Shown piece after piece: positions 1 through 11,540 of a stretch of DNA of 64,000 nucleotides. The notes below the pieces were generated by a model that ran no database searches, was not told the DNA's origin, and saw nothing but the letters and a program-made list of their open reading frames with translations. The DNA lies in contig NC_135781.1 in NCBI RefSeq assembly GCF_028453695.1, forward strand, positions 12,275,640 through 12,339,639, given 5' to 3'. The translations under genes and the position numbers were made by a program. This DNA is from Augochlora pura. Lineage: Eukaryota; Arthropoda; Insecta; Hymenoptera; Halictidae. The stretch's first letter is position 1. Every line of letters begins with the position of its first letter.

Positions 1-272
1 CGAGCGATTTCCTGGTCTCGTCGTCGCGCACACTTTTCCTCCTTCGTTTCGCAGCAGCATCAGCTGTCTCCATTTCTTGCAGTATGGTAGCTTGCGCACA
101 CTTCTTGTTGTTCATTGGTTGTTGAAACTGCGGGGGTTGTTGCTGTTGTTGTTGTTGCTGCGGCTGTGGCGGCGGTTGCTTTGGGTTCGGGCTGACAGAC
201 TCTGCTTCCAGCTTCCGTTTTTTAAGATGAGCCATCGCATTCTGGCCACCCGGCACGCTGGTCAGTTCCACC
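1..272 (-). CDS. Internal coding exon, Pro/Gln-rich basic nuclear-type protein (partial at window edge)
   Basis: Read on the minus strand, this stretch is open for 90 codons and continues past base 1. The acceptor at 273-275 follows a long pyrimidine-rich tract ending in TTTTTGTGTTCCAG. The residues in order are VELTSVPGG, then AMAHLKKRKLEAES (a basic cluster resembling a nuclear localisation signal), a PNPKQPPPQPQ segment, seven glutamines (about 138-160), QPMNNKK, then ILQEMETADAAAKRRRKS and RDDETRKSL at the edge. Mixed Gln codons (CAA and CAG), together with the sudden loss of reading sense beyond the acceptor, argue for a true exon. The composition suggests a nuclear, probably transcription-related protein; this is inference, and I do not recognise the family. 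The exon starts in phase 2 and accepts the CT left by the exon at 16727-16824 to complete a Leu codon. A second in-phase acceptor lies 33 nt upstream. Confidence 0.8.
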
Positions 273-693
273 CTGGAACACAAAAATTCCAGAGGATCAG
301 GAAATCTGCTCCCTCATCGGATGCCACGGATTTTGTTTGTTTGTTTGTTTTTTTTTATGTGTGCAAGCTTGTCGCTCGAAGTCGGCCGCGATTTAACGAT
401 ACTTTCGAAGTTCGTGGCTAAAGCTCGGCGGTTTCTGTCAGCTCCAAACGATCTATATATCTCGGACCATGCCGACTAGTAATCCGACTTCTCCGACGGT
501 TTACTTTCGAACTGTTTTTGCGCACTCGAAAGCCTAAGGGACTGCTTTGTGTGTGTTTTCAAGAAACTTCACCTGAACGCTGTAGAGGGCCGCCTAGGGC
601 CATCGCCCCGAATCCTGGGACCGCCCGTTCCATCCAAAGTCGAGACGATTCCAGTGTGTCACCAGTTGGAAGAACAACCGTCGCTCTGCGATT

Positions 694-766
694 CCCTCTC
701 CCCCTCTTTCTCTCTCTCTCTCTCTTTCGCTCTCTCTCGCTCTCTCGCTCTCTCGCTCTCTTCCTC
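694..766 (+). repeat. (CT)n with CGCTCT interruptions
   Basis: This is a pyrimidine microsatellite of TCTC and TCGCTC units. It also yields the false Arg/Glu-rich and Ser/Leu-rich frames seen on the two strands here. Confidence 0.95.
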
Positions 767-791
767 GATCGGGCACACTTCGTGGTCTCGA

Positions 792-798
792 TATAAAA
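792..798 (+). promoter_or_regulatory. TATA-like box after CT-rich tract
   Basis: The motif TATAAAA follows a 70-bp CT tract. About 30 bp downstream (821-826) is CACTAT, a weak initiator match. This is the spacing expected for an RNA polymerase II core promoter on the plus strand. It is a sequence match only. Confidence 0.25.
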
Positions 799-799
799 C

Positions 800-1984
800 T
801 TGCCTCGGCACACGGTCCTGCACTATTGCGTGCTGCGTGATACGCACGCGCGCGCGTGTTCACGCGTCAGTCACGCGTGCTCGCCAAGTCGCCGATACGT
901 ATGGACGAACTTTTGCGTCGCCACGGGGTGCGCGTCGAGCCCTTTCCAGACAGGGTGCTCGCGAGCTACTGTGCTATGTTTAAGTCCGTTCGGGGGTGGC
1001 GATCTTCCGTTCCCAAAAGAGGGGATGAAGGCTTGCGCGAGCAGCCGGCAGCTTCTGCTTCGCCGCGAAAAGTGGGGGCGGGTTCTGCGCACTGTCCACC
1101 CCTTTCAGCTTAGCTGGAACGCGATTCCCAGCCTCTCAGCACGTCCCCTTACTCACCTCACCTCGCCGAGCCAACCACCCTACCCCCAAACCCCGTCCGC
1201 GTCCCTCGACCCCCTACCCCCGCCGATGGCAGAGGAGGGAACACGGCCCCCGGATGCACACCGACCCAGTCAGTGTGTTGGGGATGTGTGCCGTACACCT
1301 TCGTCGCCTCACACTCGCTCATGTCTTAACTTCTACCGCCCCCATTCCACCACCTTCACCTACGTGTACCTGTGCTACCTGGTTCTCTTTGCTACCTTAA
1401 GAGTCCTAGCAACGCTGGTTCCCGGCCAGATCTCTCTCCCTCTCTCGCTCTCTCTTTTCCTCTCTTTTCCTCTCTCTCTCTCTCTCTGTGTTCCTTTCTT
1501 TTTTATTTTTTACCTCAGCTTCGCTCGGTTCTGCTTCGATTCTGTGTCGTGTAACGAGCAGCTTCAAATTAATTCAACATTAACGGCAACCTTCGAGCCG
1601 TTGCTTTGCCCAGCGTCGTTCTCTATTTACTACGCACGGAACGCTGAACACAAAGGTCTGTGCAGTTTTTCTAGAAACTACTGCTATGACTTCTCTATGG
1701 AGTACGGACTTTTTAAATCCACTACTACTGGGACCTACATAACTTCGCAACGAAATTGGTTGCTGGTTGATACTGTCTACTCTCCTCTATTGGATGGTAA
1801 ATTTTTTATGTCAGTCAGGCGTCCGTCATTATGGCTCCGTTTCTGTTACATTGACAAAAGTGGTTCGATAGTGGCTAATACCTTAAATTATCTAGATCAA
1901 TTTGGATATTTCAGACTCTTGAAGAATAGAGTTCATGGTGTTTTATCGGGAGATTGTTTCCTGAAAGATAGTGTCACGAACTGA
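800..1984 (+). other. 394-codon open frame, no recognised domain
   Basis: A plus-strand frame is open from an ATG at 800 to a TGA at 1982-1984. The first two thirds are shaped by pyrimidine-rich DNA, including a CT tract at 1431-1488 that gives Ser/Leu/Pro runs; C/T-rich DNA has few stop codons, so openness there means little. The last 140 codons (from about 1555) lie in ordinary AT-richer DNA and stay open, with a mixed composition and a Leu-, Phe- and Tyr-rich end. No signal peptide, domain or family is recognised. It lies antisense inside the first coding intron of the minus-strand gene. The TATA-like box at 792 would place transcription start downstream of this ATG, making a later Met (about 1024) the first usable one. 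Chance or an orphan transcript are both possible. Confidence 0.2.
1431..1488 (+). repeat. Imperfect (CT)n tract
   Basis: CT dinucleotides are interrupted by TTTTCC and GCTC. The tract lies inside the 394-codon open frame and explains its Ser/Leu/Phe run. Confidence 0.9.
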
Positions 1985-4900
1985 CCAGATTCAGTGAGAT
2001 ATTCTATATATTCAGCAAATAATTTTCATATATGTTTTCAGCAGTTTTGAAAATTACACGATGGTGTTCTATTAGTTTGTTCCAAATGTTACTACACGTA
2101 TATACGTGTAACGCAAATTTAGAATGCGATGTAACTCAACGACGTCAAAATGATGTTAGAAAACGAACTCTTGCAGCACTCTAACATAGTAGTTCTATCA
2201 TTTATTTTTTGCGGGGGAAAAGACGGTTTTCAATCGCGAGATGCCACTCGCCTGTACGTGCGGTTTAGAGCGATAGCGAGGTCCTCCGGCTAGAATTAGA
2301 TAAACCGGGTTCCAAGAGGCGGCGCGCAGGAAGAAGAAGAAGAGCAGGATCAGCGTCAGCGCTTAGCGGAGCTTCCAAGGATCTCGGGAGTGAGGGGGCT
2401 TTCCTTAAACCCTAAACCCACCTCAGACCACGGGAGCTCGGAGTTTAGAGCAACGAACTCCTAGAAAGGACTGCGGGAAGAGAATGTGGTCCCGACTAAA
2501 ATCGGAACTTAAATCGCACCGGCGCAGCGGCTTAAGACATTATCACTTTTCTCCAGCGGCCAGTTCGCCCGTTGGTCCGGCTACGGCACCGTGGTCGGCT
2601 AGTCGATTTCCAGCAGCGGCAGAAAGAGAGGTTCGGATGGGAGCAAGGAACAGCTTGAATCCCTTCCAGTTAGGGATCAATGCTTCCTCGTCCACCCTCC
2701 AATTACGTGTCATCCCTTATGGCCTGTGGGGAATAATTAGAAAGCAGCCCTTCGCCAGGCCTCGAGTGCCTCAGCTCGTCGACGTATCGCGAAAAGATTA
2801 GTTTCGTTTTCGTTCCGTTTGCGACGCCGCCGCTGTTAAAGTCTCTGCCTCGACCCGTGACTTCGAGAACTCTTTCATTCACTGGAAATCAGCAGTTGCG
2901 GAATGTTGTGTAACAATGTAAATTGTGCGTTAGTCTCTTGGTTTTTTCTTCAATATCGTGTCCGATCGATTGTAATTTTAAAAAAGAAAATCAGAGTTAA
3001 GTATTTGAAAACGAGTTGTCAAATCATGACTCGAGTACTCTTGGTTGTTTTGTGTTCGGTTCCCTATGCTGTTGGTGCACTGCAGCAGACTTGCGGAGCA
3101 TCTCGGTCAAACATCAGGTTGCCGAGTCTGCATCGGCAGATAACAGACCGCTCTCTCGGCGGACGCGATGATCTCGACACCTCAAAATCCGCACTCGTCA
3201 ATTAATTAGCAAGTGCCGTTCGCTGCGGAGGCAATGGTTACCCAGGAACACCAGGCTGCACGGCGGACGATGGTGTCTCCGCTGAAGGGATTAGAGTATT
3301 AGGCGACGTCACGTCACCAGAGTCTAAAGGAGCCTCCTTGGAACTGTGCTCTTAGAGATAGCCAAACTTACACACCCCCTGCTTTACCGATGGTTCTTTA
3401 CTCACCCTCTCGTTCCTTCTCACTTTCTCATCTCTGCTGTTTCTCTTGTCTTCATTCCCTATCTTCGTTCTCCCTCCCTTTGCCCCCTTTTAAACCTTTT
3501 CGTTAACTCCTCGTCTTTCAGTATAGAAAATTAACTTGCAAGCTACTAGGCATTCAATTTAAAAGCGTGCGATTTTTAGGATTTTTCTTCCAACCCAAAT
3601 GAATTAGTATCATTCTCGTCACTTGTGTTCCGGCTGAACACCCGGCGAGGGAGTTCTCGAGAAAGGAACTCGTACATCTTTTTCTCGCCGACGTTCAAGG
3701 CTAGAAGGGCAGGCTGCTGGATAATTTAGGGGACTCTCACGCGTGGATAATGGGGAACTTGGCTAATGCACCCCACTTGGCACCACGTGGATTCGCGCGA
3801 GTTTTGCTCAGACTCTTTGCATTTCCCCTGTCTCTTAATTCCTCGGATTCGATTGCGAAACACGGTTTTTTTTCGATCCTCTTACTAAAATTCAGTTAAC
3901 AAATGAAGTGAACACTGTAAAAAGTGGCAAAATCAATTTTAAAATATTGATCATCGTTAACAAATCTTAATATCTAACAATGTGAACTTATGTATTATTA
4001 AATAAATTTCTCAATAAATGCTAAATTTCCACCCTTTTTTCCTGCAAATATCTTCTTTCAAGGATGTTTTAGCTTTCGTATCGCGACGCTGTAATCCAAA
4101 AAATTTATAATAGAAGAAACAATTGTTTCTTTAATGACGTATAAAATGGCTGGACTACGAAATTGTACGTCGCCGAAGAATATTTCAGGGAATAATAGGC
4201 GCGAATGGTGGACGGCAAGAACTCTTATTTGACGCACCAGGAATAGCACATGGTATTGTCTGACCGTCGACGGTGGCATTCTACTGAACATGATTCCTGT
4301 CGGAGAAACCTAACGAATTGGCTTTATTTCGAAAGGGGATTGCCGTGATGCCGGCCAGTATTCTCTGTCTAGCGGCTTTCATGGCATCGGGGGCCGAGGG
4401 AAGATTTTAAAGCGGACTCGTGTCGTGGCATTAGCGCAAGTGGAGGAAGAACGCTGTGACTGGGACAGCTGCCGGGTTGGACATCAGTTCGCCGCTCGGC
4501 TCCCGGGAATAGCTCGTCCCTTCGCTAACTATACGTCCTTACGTCAACCACTCTCCTCTCTTTCTTCTTTTTACTATATATCTCTCTCTCTTCCTCTCTT
4601 CCCTTTCTTTTGCTCCTTAAATTTTCGACGGGCGTACCCTCCGCCTGGACTGACGTCTTAAACCAATCGAATTCTGATCAAATATTTAACGCTGCCGGGA
4701 CCAACGCTTTAAGTGGCTCTTCCATCGCTGGACCCTGTTCCTCTCCGGGAAACACCTTACGTCGTTGCTCTGTCTCATCGAGTTCCTCTTTTCCAAGCCG
4801 TTCTAAGTGAGAAATATAGTCCCTTATTTTGGAAGTTTTAAGTGTTCCGCCTAGACCAGCTAAAACGATTCCAATGACCATGTCTTGACCTTACATCTTC

Positions 4901-6586
4901 AACTACTTCGTGGCGGAAACTACTTTTTCCTAGAAACGATGGTCCAAGTGCTGCGATAATTTCTTGAATATTGACAATACGTATGCCGAATTTAGCGGAG
5001 CTATAAGTCCCACATCGCTGAAATTTATGTGCTTGATTTAACGATTGATAGACAGCATTTGAAATTCGATTATATATTTTTCGTGTTATTTTCGCTTTTG
5101 CTGTTTATCGTGTTCTGACGATTCTGGTTGTGTTATATTGGTCACGTTGTGATTGGTTATGTATGAAATTAAATGATTCTCAGAAGTTCTAATTCATTTG
5201 TACACATGTTCTGGAACTAATATGTAATAATTGTCTCAAGTTGAGAACGTTGCAAAAAGTTCGGCTAATAAAATTTATTAATACTACATATATCACTATA
5301 ATGTATATAGTTTATTGTACAATTTTATCAATTAGACACCGAGGAGCAACCTCAGAAAAATGAAGATCATTTGACCATCGAAATCATTGATCGCGATCTT
5401 GATCATCGAAATCGTGATCCAGATTTCGAATTAAGACGAAGATAGTAACCTCTCTAAATCCTTTCTAAACTCTTTGAAATCTATTATCGGCCGTGGATCA
5501 ACGGGTCCGACCAAATGAAAACGTTTTGCTTTTTGTCTCTTTCAGCACACGGCTATACGTCATGGGTCCCGGTTTCGGGGCGTAATTAAAGAGAGCGCAG
5601 AACAGCGTGACGCCTCGGGCCTGTCTGGAGTAAGGAGCGGGGCGAGATGGTCGGGGAAGAGGGTATGGGGTATAAGGGATGTGTTTTACCGAGGGATACT
5701 TATACCATCCCTACGCGGCACATATTTTCATATAACAAAACCATCTGCGTGCCGCGCATAACAAATTTCAACTGATTTATAGTGAGGCTGGGGTAGGCGG
5801 ACGCAAATTTTCGCAGTTACGTCGACGCCGACGCCGCTCCGCCGTCAAAAGAAACCCTGGACCGGTCGGTGATTTCTTTCGCCAATTTATACATATCCAA
5901 TTTTTGTACTGTACGATCATTTACCGTGTTTACTTCTAATTACTATTTTTACGGTGCTTCAAGATTATTATAATGAAACTTATCTTAAATGTAAATTTGT
6001 TCCAAGTTTATTAACATACAGATACCTTTACTTAGTGGTACTTCAAATGGTAGTAATAATTTAAGTAGATTTCTTTCGTTCACTACAATATTTAAATTAC
6101 AAAGATAATATTTATTGCAGTAATATTGAAAGTTAGTGAAATTTCTTCATTATTTTCTATATTAATGAATTGTAGTGAACAGAAATTTAGTTTTTACTAA
6201 TAAGGTACATCAAATTGAGAATATGCCTTACACGAACAAATACCAAAAGATGTGAACGTTGTGTTGTTGATGTTTTAATTAATACGAATATATGTTCTAA
6301 CATAATTTGCGTATATTCCAGCGTTTCGATCGATACACGCAAGAGAAATCGGAAAGGATGCCCCTTCAAGTTTTACAGTGATATCTGTGAGGAACGCGAC
6401 CCTAAAGGGTTGCACGAGGGGGTTGCAAAGTCGGGTATGTACAGAATAGGACAGGGAGGGTTGGGGGGTTGTAAGAAGGGACCGTACTCTGACCAACCGA
6501 CGACGGGCCGAGCCATTGGATCGATAATGTCATAGTGACAAGTACCAGCATGTGTATCCTTCTTATGCTGCCAGTCATGTAATAAA

Positions 6587-6589
<3 letters not shown>

Positions 6590-6637
<48 letters not shown>
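6590..6637 (+). repeat. (TA)n microsatellite
   Basis: About 24 uninterrupted AT dinucleotides. The tract is likely to be length-polymorphic and able to extrude as a cruciform. Confidence 0.98.
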
Positions 6638-6644
<7 letters not shown>

Positions 6645-8379
6645 TAAATAAATTAAATGAAAACCCTAAACTTAGACGCACAATCCTTACATTGATAATT
6701 TTCCTATTTAACAGTGGTGCCTTTTTTATGCCTATTTAAACATTCTAAACTAAAAAAATTCATCCATTTCCTATTTCAGTAACGTAATTTCCTAATTGTG
6801 AAGCAATTTGATAAAATATTAAATTCGTTTTAAAATAAATCAAAAATGATTTTTATGTTGGGATCTGATGAAATGACTTAGTATTCCTTCGCTTCATTTT
6901 GCAATCTTTTATCATTGCTAGACTAGGGTAAAATATTAATGATTTTATAATTACGCTTGCACTGAAAGTGCAATTATCGCTCGAAGTCAATAGGAACATT
7001 AATCGAGAATGAAATAAAAGGAGTATCGAAGGGTGCATTTTCTGAAGGAATGAGCAACTCTTGATTGACAATTTCATTGTAGGAGATAAGACGAGTCGGA
7101 TCGGTACAGAAAACGCGGTGAAAACTAACGCGAGCCGAAGAGTTCTTCGTGTAAAACGCGGCGGGGCAGTAAATCCTGAAACGAACCTGGAATAAACTGT
7201 CCGAGGTACGACCATAATAATATGCCTCCGTCGACGACGCCGCCGCCGCCAGATTGTTACGGCTTGTTGGAATTGCCTCTCCGAAAACCAGTCCGCTTCG
7301 CGGTGTTCTTGGATTACGATGCAATTTCTGGAGCCTCATGGGCTTGCGCTGATGACGGCCCTTAAAACTCAAAAGCCCTTTCTGCCAGGCTTTCTCCAAC
7401 GGAATTATGTGTAGCCGTGTGTGTCGATGAATTCGAACGATGCCCTCGGTTGTTTCCGGTGTCGCAAAAGTTTTTCGTCGGGCGCATCTCATGAATAAAT
7501 GAATCCGTCATTTCGGTCTGGTCATAACTACAGATGCCCGACAATGCGCCCAATTCTTTCTTCCTGGCAAAATTCGTTTTTCGATAATGAAGCGCATGCT
7601 CGCGGCTCGACATCTGACTGGTCACATTCAGCGGCGCTAATTGCCGCAAGCGATTTTGTACTTTTGCGAGATCGGTCGCCGAATCGGTAATTTCGACGAA
7701 ACACGGTCACCCTTGGTTATAATTTCGTTCGCGACGGCTCTGTCTTCAACCCATAAATACTCAGACTTTGGCAACTCTCTCATTTAGCGCCGCGAGGTGC
7801 TATACGTGCGTGTACACGGCCATAAAGTGCAAAAAAAGGTCCTAGACCGTTTGTTACCAGGAGCAGTTGTAACGGAAGGGCACGTATCGGGTAACATGAT
7901 TACAAATATATCATAACCGTCTTCGCCCTCTCTCTCCGGCAACGTTCCCGAAAGCGTCCGCCGCCCGAAAGCAGCCTGTCCTTCGACACGCGATACACGT
8001 GCGTCGCCTGTCGATGCGGCTTTATCGCAGCAAATCACTGCCGGCCCGAAGAAATAAAGACAAAGGGTGCCGGAGGGGGGGACAGGGTAAGTGAAAAGGG
8101 CACGTAGCACATCCCTCCGCTAAATCGAATTGACACAGAACGCTCCTTGTGTACGCTACCAACGAAACAGACGATACACGGAACATTCAGGAGCCGGAGA
8201 CTCGCGCGTGGAATTTGGGAGTAGTTTTTTTGAAAACTTTCCAACCTTTTAAGATGAGAGCTCTCGCAATTGTAACTGGTAAATACTTCGTTAATTATCT
8301 ATTGGGGATTTTTATGTGCATAAATTGAAGAAACAAGAGTCAGTAGACTACAAATCGACTCGAATAAACGACACAATAA

Positions 8380-8958
8380 TATGATTCTCCACCTATATTA
8401 TTATTAATGTGAATATAAAAGCCGACAGAGACGTTAGAGAAACTGCTAACTCAACAAGTACATGTTGGAGTACCGATGCATCTCTTGATACAAAATTTAC
8501 TCATCTTGAGAAAAGAATTAAAGATAGCTGGAGCAAAGAATGAAAAGCCTTAGCCAAGCATCGACTGCTACTAACTCAAATCACCTTCACCATGGACAAT
8601 TTATTAGACTCTTTACCAATACATGACCAAGTGGCATTATCCAGAGTCAAAACAGAACCCTTGGGCATTTGAAGTAACTCCGGAGGAACATGTTTTCATT
8701 AATAAACTAATTATTATTTAGAGTCAAAATAAGCATACAAAACTCACGCACCAGTACCAATTCAACGAAGAATGACCTTCAACATGCAACTTCTGCCAAA
8801 CTACATTGACTGTGGGCCGTATCTTTCACTGCCATAAATATTGATCAATTAGACAACAATACGATTTGAAACCGACCCTGAAGAACATAATGGATGCGTC
8901 TTCTACATAGAGCTTTCTAGAACACCTTCAACATACGAGACTTTATAACAAACTCTAA
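8380..8958 (+). mobile_element. Decayed non-LTR retrotransposon, RNase H to ORF2 C-terminus
   Basis: Translation shows the 3' end of an RNase H-bearing non-LTR retrotransposon ORF2. Around 8406-8450 a frame reads NVNIKADRDVRETANS, like the final RNase H motif, and around 8511-8540 IKDSWSKE followed by a stop where Trp is expected. After a frameshift the frame from 8632 reads W H Y P E S..., then HTKLTHQYQF (8734-8763) and the zinc-binding-like CNFCQTTLTVGRIFHCHKY (8785-8841), then RQQYDLKPTLKNIM, and ends FLEHLQHTRLYNKL with a stop at 8956. Several stops (8719, 8776, 8842 and others) and at least one frameshift make it inactive. The order RNase H, Trp-rich linker, RLRxGHTxLTHxY-like block, C-x2-C-x(n)-H-x-x-C is typical of the I/R1/Jockey-related superfamily; the clade is not resolved. 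The reverse transcriptase part is missing. Confidence 0.8.
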
Positions 8959-10114
8959 ACTGTTTAACTACTTAGTTTCAGTTGCTAATAATATTATACT
9001 ATCAGTGGTTAATGCAACTTTAAACAACGAATTACATAAAACAAGAACCACTCATATAGCAGTTACAGATTAGTACCATTTTATTAGAAATGCGTTGAAT
9101 CTGCAGTTCATTCATATACTAGGCTTTAATAACTAGAGCATGAGGAACATTTTAATGCATAATCTTGTTCACTGGATCGTTAATAGAATAGTACCATCGG
9201 CTTGTTTTCCAACATAGTTAACTTTATATTTATCGAATAACATTCTACACTAAATACAAAAGTTAAGTTGTTGCGTAATCTATTAAGTAGAAATTCATAT
9301 ATAACATCACATGCACGAATATTCCTTGAGTGAATCTGCATATAATTCTACGGGTGACGTAGCTAATTTTGCACTAAATATATGTCTCTAATTATGGTTT
9401 ACTTTTCATCCAACAATTATATCTGAACTTAAATTTTGAATCACTTGTGGGATTATCATCCAAACGTCTGCTTCGATTTAAACGAAACGAATCAAATACA
9501 TAGAACAACTTTCGATTAACGACGACAATAAATTAAATAATCTTACACAGCAGTTAGAAGGGGAAAGTAATCATAATTGGCACGACGCCCCAAAATTCCA
9601 TGCAATTGAGCAGATTATCCAGGAAAACCGATCACCTAATGAAACATCATCGTTTGCTTCAGAGGAAGAAGATAATTTGTGCGAGAGAAGAACGAGACGA
9701 TCCCAAAACGGAGTACCATAAGTTGGATCCATCCGTATGGGGTTGAGGGGGGTCCGCTAATATAAGAATATTATGGACAGGGCAGCAATCATCGTATCGT
9801 GGATCAGCGTTCCGGAAACTGCGAACGTTCCGCAGCCAGACAGCCAGATATCTCGGAATGTTTTACACCTCATTAGGCAACAATGTGTTGTTGCCAGGGT
9901 GAATTATATCGGGCATGAGACGCCCGTCAAGACAAATGGCTCGAACCGGAGGTAATTGTGGGCTTTTATTAGCTCTGGTTTCTCCTGTTGGCTGCAAATC
10001 GCGCAACGCGCTGGGTCGCAGACGCGGAGGCAGCAACACCAACCCTTCCAGCTTCTCATCCGTTTTCCTTCTCTCTATATACGCCTGTCCTCGTTCGTCT
10101 TCGACTTCCTCTTC

Positions 10115-10115
<1 letters not shown>

Positions 10116-10162
<47 letters not shown>
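10116..10162 (+). repeat. (CT)n microsatellite
   Basis: About 23 pure CT units, the longest uninterrupted CT run in the window. Confidence 0.98.
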
Positions 10163-10164
<2 letters not shown>

Positions 10165-11433
10165 AACAGCTACGCGTGTTACGCTCGCTGCCGCGTAATT
10201 ACTCGCGTGGCAGTAATGTCGGAATGCGAATCTCGTCTCTGCCAGTCCTGTTGTGACATCTTAGACGCTCTACTTACTGTCGGGGACCTCCATCCGGTCT
10301 TTCGTACCGTTTCTGGTCCTATTTTGATATCTAAGCAATATGATCTACAGAGTGCCCCAGAACCCCTGTTACATCTGAAAAGGGGGTGATTCTGATGGTC
10401 GTTTATACTAACTTTTTCTTAGCGAAAATAATGGCAGCGGCTTGGTTAACGACTAGTACAATGCGTTCGTGCGCGATGTTACTTGTCTTTAGACTGATTC
10501 ATTTTTTGTTCATTAATAATTCTTTAACAAAGTCGCTACCATTATTTTTTGTAAGGGGAAAGTTATTTCAAATCACGTCAAGAATTATCCTTTTCTGGAT
10601 GTAACTAGAATTACCGTCACCCCGTATATTTGTAATCATGGCGTTCTGTTAATTTACTATTGAGAGATCGTGAATGTTAATTTTCGTTTTTCGATTATCA
10701 TAATAATTAAAATAGAGCCTATTGTATGTATGGGAAGGTGTTCAAATTGATGACCTTGACGTCATATTCTAAGGTTACTGAAATCGAATGTGGTTCCCTA
10801 AAATCACATATTGACGAAGATCGTAACTTAGCGTCGTCTATAATTTTTCTGAGCAGAAAGCGTTTCGAAGCAATCCCCCTGGTGGTTCCAGAGCATTCAT
10901 TTCCAGGGGAATAAACTTCCAACAAATTTCTTAGTCGCCGCAGACCCCGGGGTAAGCCGATGTTGGTGGATTCTATACAGGTTTTGGGTTATTTACGTGA
11001 AAGCGGCAAAGTGTAGCCGTCGACGTTGGTTAAAGTATGCCCGAACGGATCGGCAAGATTAATGTGGTCAGCGTGTTTCTTGAGATATTTCACATACTTG
11101 CAAGGTTAATTACTTACCCGCGAAAATTGTTGCGGTCAAGGCACTGCCTGTGACCGGCACCGAAATATTCGTCGACTTCGCGCTCTTCAATTATCTTGCT
11201 CGTCAAAGCTTTAGCCACTTCGGGCGGTCGAGATTCTAACCCGCAAAATATGCACGCGCAGAAAACCTCCCTATTCCGCTATCCATTTATTCCTGGCAAT
11301 ATTTACTTTATATCGAAGTTCTCTTTCTTCGTTGTAATTGTAGAAGATTACATTATTTCTAATTTTTGTTATAACCTGATTGAGATTACTAGCATAAGGT
11401 TAATAAATAAAATAACACATTTGTTAACAGTGA

Positions 11434-11540
11434 AAAGTAAATACGTGAAATATGAAATTCTGGTAGAAAGTAAGTACATGAAATACAAAATGAGGTAGAA
11501 ATTAAAAATAAAAAGTAAATGGATAAAATACAAAATTGTA
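11434..11540 (+). repeat. Imperfect ~33-bp tandem repeat, AT-rich
   Basis: Three related units start AAAGTAAATACGTGAAATA (11434), AAAGTAAGTACATGAAATAC (11467) and AAAGTAAATGGATAAAATAC (11512), with the last pushed out by an insertion of about 12 bp. The first two units each end in GGTAG. This is a small degenerate minisatellite in intronic DNA. Confidence 0.6.

Larger units (their letters stand above)
273..8379 (-). other. First coding intron, left part
   Basis: This non-coding DNA lies between the exons at 1-272 and 16727-16824. It holds the CT tracts, the 394-codon plus-strand frame, a (TA)n tract and alternating AT-rich (about 1985-2210, 3880-4160, 4960-5340, 5880-6420, 6640-6990) and GC-rich CpG-containing blocks (2220-2860, 5500-5870, 7100-8240). 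I see no further exon with both splice sites and a sensible frame. Confidence 0.6.

Noticed and set aside
2407..2419. AAACCCTAAACCC, resembling a telomere repeat
   Set aside because: Less than two units, and of the plant type. Insect telomeres are usually TTAGG, so this is coincidence.
11119..11290. Possible minus-strand exon ending at CGCGG|GTAAGTAATT
   Set aside because: The donor is good and about 65 codons are open, but no acceptor with a pyrimidine tract is present and the peptide is unremarkable.
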